Positions 5,135 through 6,484 of a DNA stretch of 6,484 nt are shown piece after piece; the first letter of the stretch is position 1; each line of letters starts with the position of its first letter. Source of the stretch: Spirochaetaceae bacterium. Its GTDB lineage: Bacteria; Spirochaetota; Spirochaetia; CADAEX01. The stretch is from NCBI GenBank assembly GCA_009778835.1, contig WRFK01000090.1, positions 1 through 6,484 of the forward strand, written 5' to 3'. A model generated the notes under the pieces. That model had not been told where the DNA came from and did not search any database. It was given only the letters and a program-made list of their open reading frames with translations. A program made the position numbers and the translations under genes.

Positions 5135-6003
5135 ATACTCAGGAATATATCGATAAATTATTTTTGGATTATGAAAATGATAAAACATTGTCGGATTTTA
5201 AAGAAGAACTCGAATCAAACTTAAAAGATAGAATTAGTTATCTGCAATCAAAAGGAGCTTCTGAACAGGATGCCCGGGAAAAAGCAACTGCTGAATTGAC
5301 CGATATTTCGGAAATAGCTCAGCAGCTTAGTCTTAAAAAAAGAAAAGAAGTTTTTGAAGATATGTATCTTGGAACAAGAAATTATATAAGTACAAAAAGA
5401 GCAATTTTATATGTATTGTTTGGAGGTCTCCTTGTGCTTGGAATTGTTTTATCGGTTTATTCGTATTTACAATCCAATGATCCTTTGGCAGGGTTAGGGA
5501 CATTGATCCTGTTTGTTATAATACCTGTTTGCGGGCTTTCATTTATGGGGCTAACGCAGGAAACAGCCAGAAGATATCCTTTGTCGTGGAAAAGAACTCT
5601 TTTTTATGTTGTTTCAATAGGAGCTATACTTTTTGGATTAATTATTTTTTCCATGATGTTTTTTATCTCAGAGACAGCACTCTCCGAAGCTATTGTAACT
5701 CTTCTTCCTTTTGCGCTTCCGGGTTCTTTGCTTCTTGCTTTTCTTGTTTTAACTGAAAAAGATCATAACAAGCTGTGGGTGATTAAGCAGCAAAATGAAT
5801 GGATGAAGAAACATGGCGAATTATATAATAACTCTAAAGTTGCCATGAAAAGAGGGTTGTTGTCTGGAGCATTATGGTTATTTACAATTGCTCTGGTTGT
5901 TACTTTGGGAATAATATTTGGATTTAAATATTCATTGTCTCTTTTTTTATTTGCTATTGGAGGCGAAGTTCTTATAGAGTTTTTTATGATTTCAAAAAAA
6001 TAA
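5131..6003 (+). CDS. Six-helix membrane protein with permease-prefix-like N-terminal domain
   Basis: A 290-aa protein. Residues 1-75 are a soluble helical domain (EYIDKLFLDYEN, FKEELESNLKDRISYLQSKG, DAREKATAELTDISEIAQQL) of the kind found as a permease prefix or DUF1700-like domain next to PadR regulators, where genes often pair in this order. About six membrane helices follow (91-112, 119-140, 157-179, 186-208, 242-264, 268-287). The start is set by the overlapping ATGA and a GGAGG ribosome binding site. No transport or catalytic motif is visible; such proteins are thought to work with PadR in sensing or envelope stress, but the role here is not known. Residues 174-223 lie in DNA that is repeated in inverted orientation at the right edge. 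Confidence 0.85.
   Translation: MNTQEYIDKLFLDYENDKTLSDFKEELESNLKDRISYLQSKGASEQDAREKATAELTDISEIAQQLSLKKRKEVFEDMYLGTRNYISTKRAILYVLFGGLLVLGIVLSVYSYLQSNDPLAGLGTLILFVIIPVCGLSFMGLTQETARRYPLSWKRTLFYVVSIGAILFGLIIFSMMFFISETALSEAIVTLLPFALPGSLLLAFLVLTEKDHNKLWVIKQQNEWMKKHGELYNNSKVAMKRGLLSGALWLFTIALVVTLGIIFGFKYSLSLFLFAIGGEVLIEFFMISKK
5652..5798 (+). repeat. Inverted repeat, copy 1 (inside the six-helix membrane-protein gene)
   Basis: These 147 bases recur as the reverse complement at 6338-6484 with one difference (A at 5756; the copy would encode Val instead of Glu209). The match stops sharply after 5798; its other limit is set only by the window edge. Confidence 0.95.
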
Positions 6004-6050
6004 AATAATTTATGGGGAAAAATTTTTAATAAATATTATATGTTGTTGAC

Positions 6051-6341
6051 TTAATACTTAAAAATGGTTTTCCCATCTTTTTTTAATTCTATTTCTTCTT
6101 TCCATTGAATAAACAGATATTGGTCATTACTATATTTTGTTCCTGATGCTGTTTCTTGTCCCTTCAGGTTGGCTTCTTCTCCTTTAAATATAAGGAGCGC
6201 CTCGTTTTTGGCATTATCAAAAATAAGCTCAAGCAACTCTCCCTGAAAATTTGTTATGCGCGTATAAACTATATTGTTTTGTGTTTCAGAGACAATTTTT
6301 CTTTGCCCCGATTTTCCGCTATTTTCTTCGGGTTTTGTCAT
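6051..6341 (-). CDS. MliC-like lysozyme inhibitor domain, signal peptide missing
   Basis: The 96-aa frame has the order of features of MliC/PliC inhibitors of C-type lysozyme, normally lipoproteins or periplasmic: a beta-strand start (VYTRIT), LLELIFDNAKNEALLIF, EEANLKGQETASGTKYSN with the conserved SGxKY loop (66-70), YLFIQWKEEIELKKDGK and a short end. It lacks the usual Cys pair. It has no signal peptide: the start TKPEENSGKSGQRK looks like the region just after a lipoprotein Cys. The ATG at 6341 lies three bases inside the junction with the inverted repeat, the upstream frame is closed by TGA, and the ribosome binding site is poor. The likely explanation is that the rearrangement removed the original start and lipoprotein signal. 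Family assignment is fair; functionality is doubtful. Confidence 0.6.
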   Translation of the reverse strand: MTKPEENSGKSGQRKIVSETQNNIVYTRITNFQGELLELIFDNAKNEALLIFKGEEANLKGQETASGTKYSNDQYLFIQWKEEIELKKDGKTIFKY

Positions 6342-6484
6342 TTTGCTGCTTAATCACCCACAGCTTGTTATGATCTTTTACAGTTAAAACAAGAAAAGCA
6401 AGAAGCAAAGAACCCGGAAGCGCAAAAGGAAGAAGAGTTACAATAGCTTCGGAGAGTGCTGTCTCTGAGATAAAAAACATCATG
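6319..6484 (-). pseudogene. Truncated second copy of the six-helix membrane-protein gene, partial
   Basis: On the minus strand the frame continues from beyond the right edge. It repeats residues 175-222 of the protein encoded at 5131-6003 (MMFFISETALSEAIVT to KLWVIKQQN) with one change, Glu209 to Val. After the junction it reads only DKTRRK and stops at TAG (6321-6319), so the last two helices of the intact copy are lost. Whether its 5' part and a second padR exist lies outside the window. Confidence 0.75.
6338..6484 (-). repeat. Inverted repeat, copy 2, running off the right edge
   Basis: The reverse complement of 5652-5798 with a single mismatch at 6380. The two copies are separated by 539 bp that hold the 3' end of the membrane-protein gene and the MliC-like gene. 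Near-identity means either a very recent event or a chimeric join. Confidence 0.95.

Noticed and set aside
4968..5156. Alternative frames inside the padR gene (4968-5156) and the membrane-protein gene (5529-5756).
   Set aside because: They overlap confidently assigned genes in another frame and have no start signal.
1..6484. CRISPR arrays, rRNA and complete insertion sequences.
   Set aside because: No regularly spaced repeats, rRNA-like stretches or transposase frames were found on either strand.

Overview
The window looks like an accessory stretch of a low-GC bacterial chromosome. Most of it is AT-rich, while one housekeeping-type gene, the DHH phosphoesterase at 3593-4603, is clearly richer in G+C. 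By eye, one 60-base line inside that gene (4141-4200) is about 45% GC, against about 15% for one line in the membrane-protein region (2281-2340). The gene set suggests an anaerobe of the Treponema/spirochaete or clostridial kind, but nothing in the window fixes the taxon.

From left to right: (1) 1-1018, minus strand: a higBA-type toxin-antitoxin operon. A complete HigB-like toxin comes first, then a HigA antitoxin with a long C-terminal extension that runs off the left edge. A perfect 13-bp inverted repeat lies over the likely promoter. (2) 1240-2663: an undescribed family of small membrane proteins. Two intact genes on the minus strand (79 and 209 aa) and one decayed copy on the plus strand share promoter, ribosome binding site and the first 16 or so codons. 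A tRNA-Phe-like remnant and a short tandem repeat follow the decayed copy. (3) 2690-3539: an orphan promoter that runs straight into a strong terminator (possible ~47-nt RNA), then a membrane-anchored lytic transglycosylase with a curious leader. (4) 3593-4603, minus strand: the DHH/DHHA1 phosphoesterase. (5) 4656-6003, plus strand: a two-gene operon for a PadR regulator and a six-helix membrane protein with a permease-prefix-like N-terminus. Its promoter contains a palindrome and its leader resembles part of a purine riboswitch. (6) 6051-6484, minus strand: an MliC-type lysozyme inhibitor that has lost its signal peptide. It sits directly against an inverted, almost exact copy of 147 bp of the membrane-protein gene, which continues past the right edge.

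The toxin and antitoxin genes overlap, as do the PadR and membrane-protein genes, so each pair is probably translationally coupled and self-regulated through its palindrome. The two most unusual features are the family that shares a common 5' module (promoter to codon 16) but has divergent bodies, and the inverted duplication at the right edge. The second could be a real rearrangement or an assembly/amplification chimera; the truncation of the adjacent lysozyme inhibitor exactly at the junction fits either.
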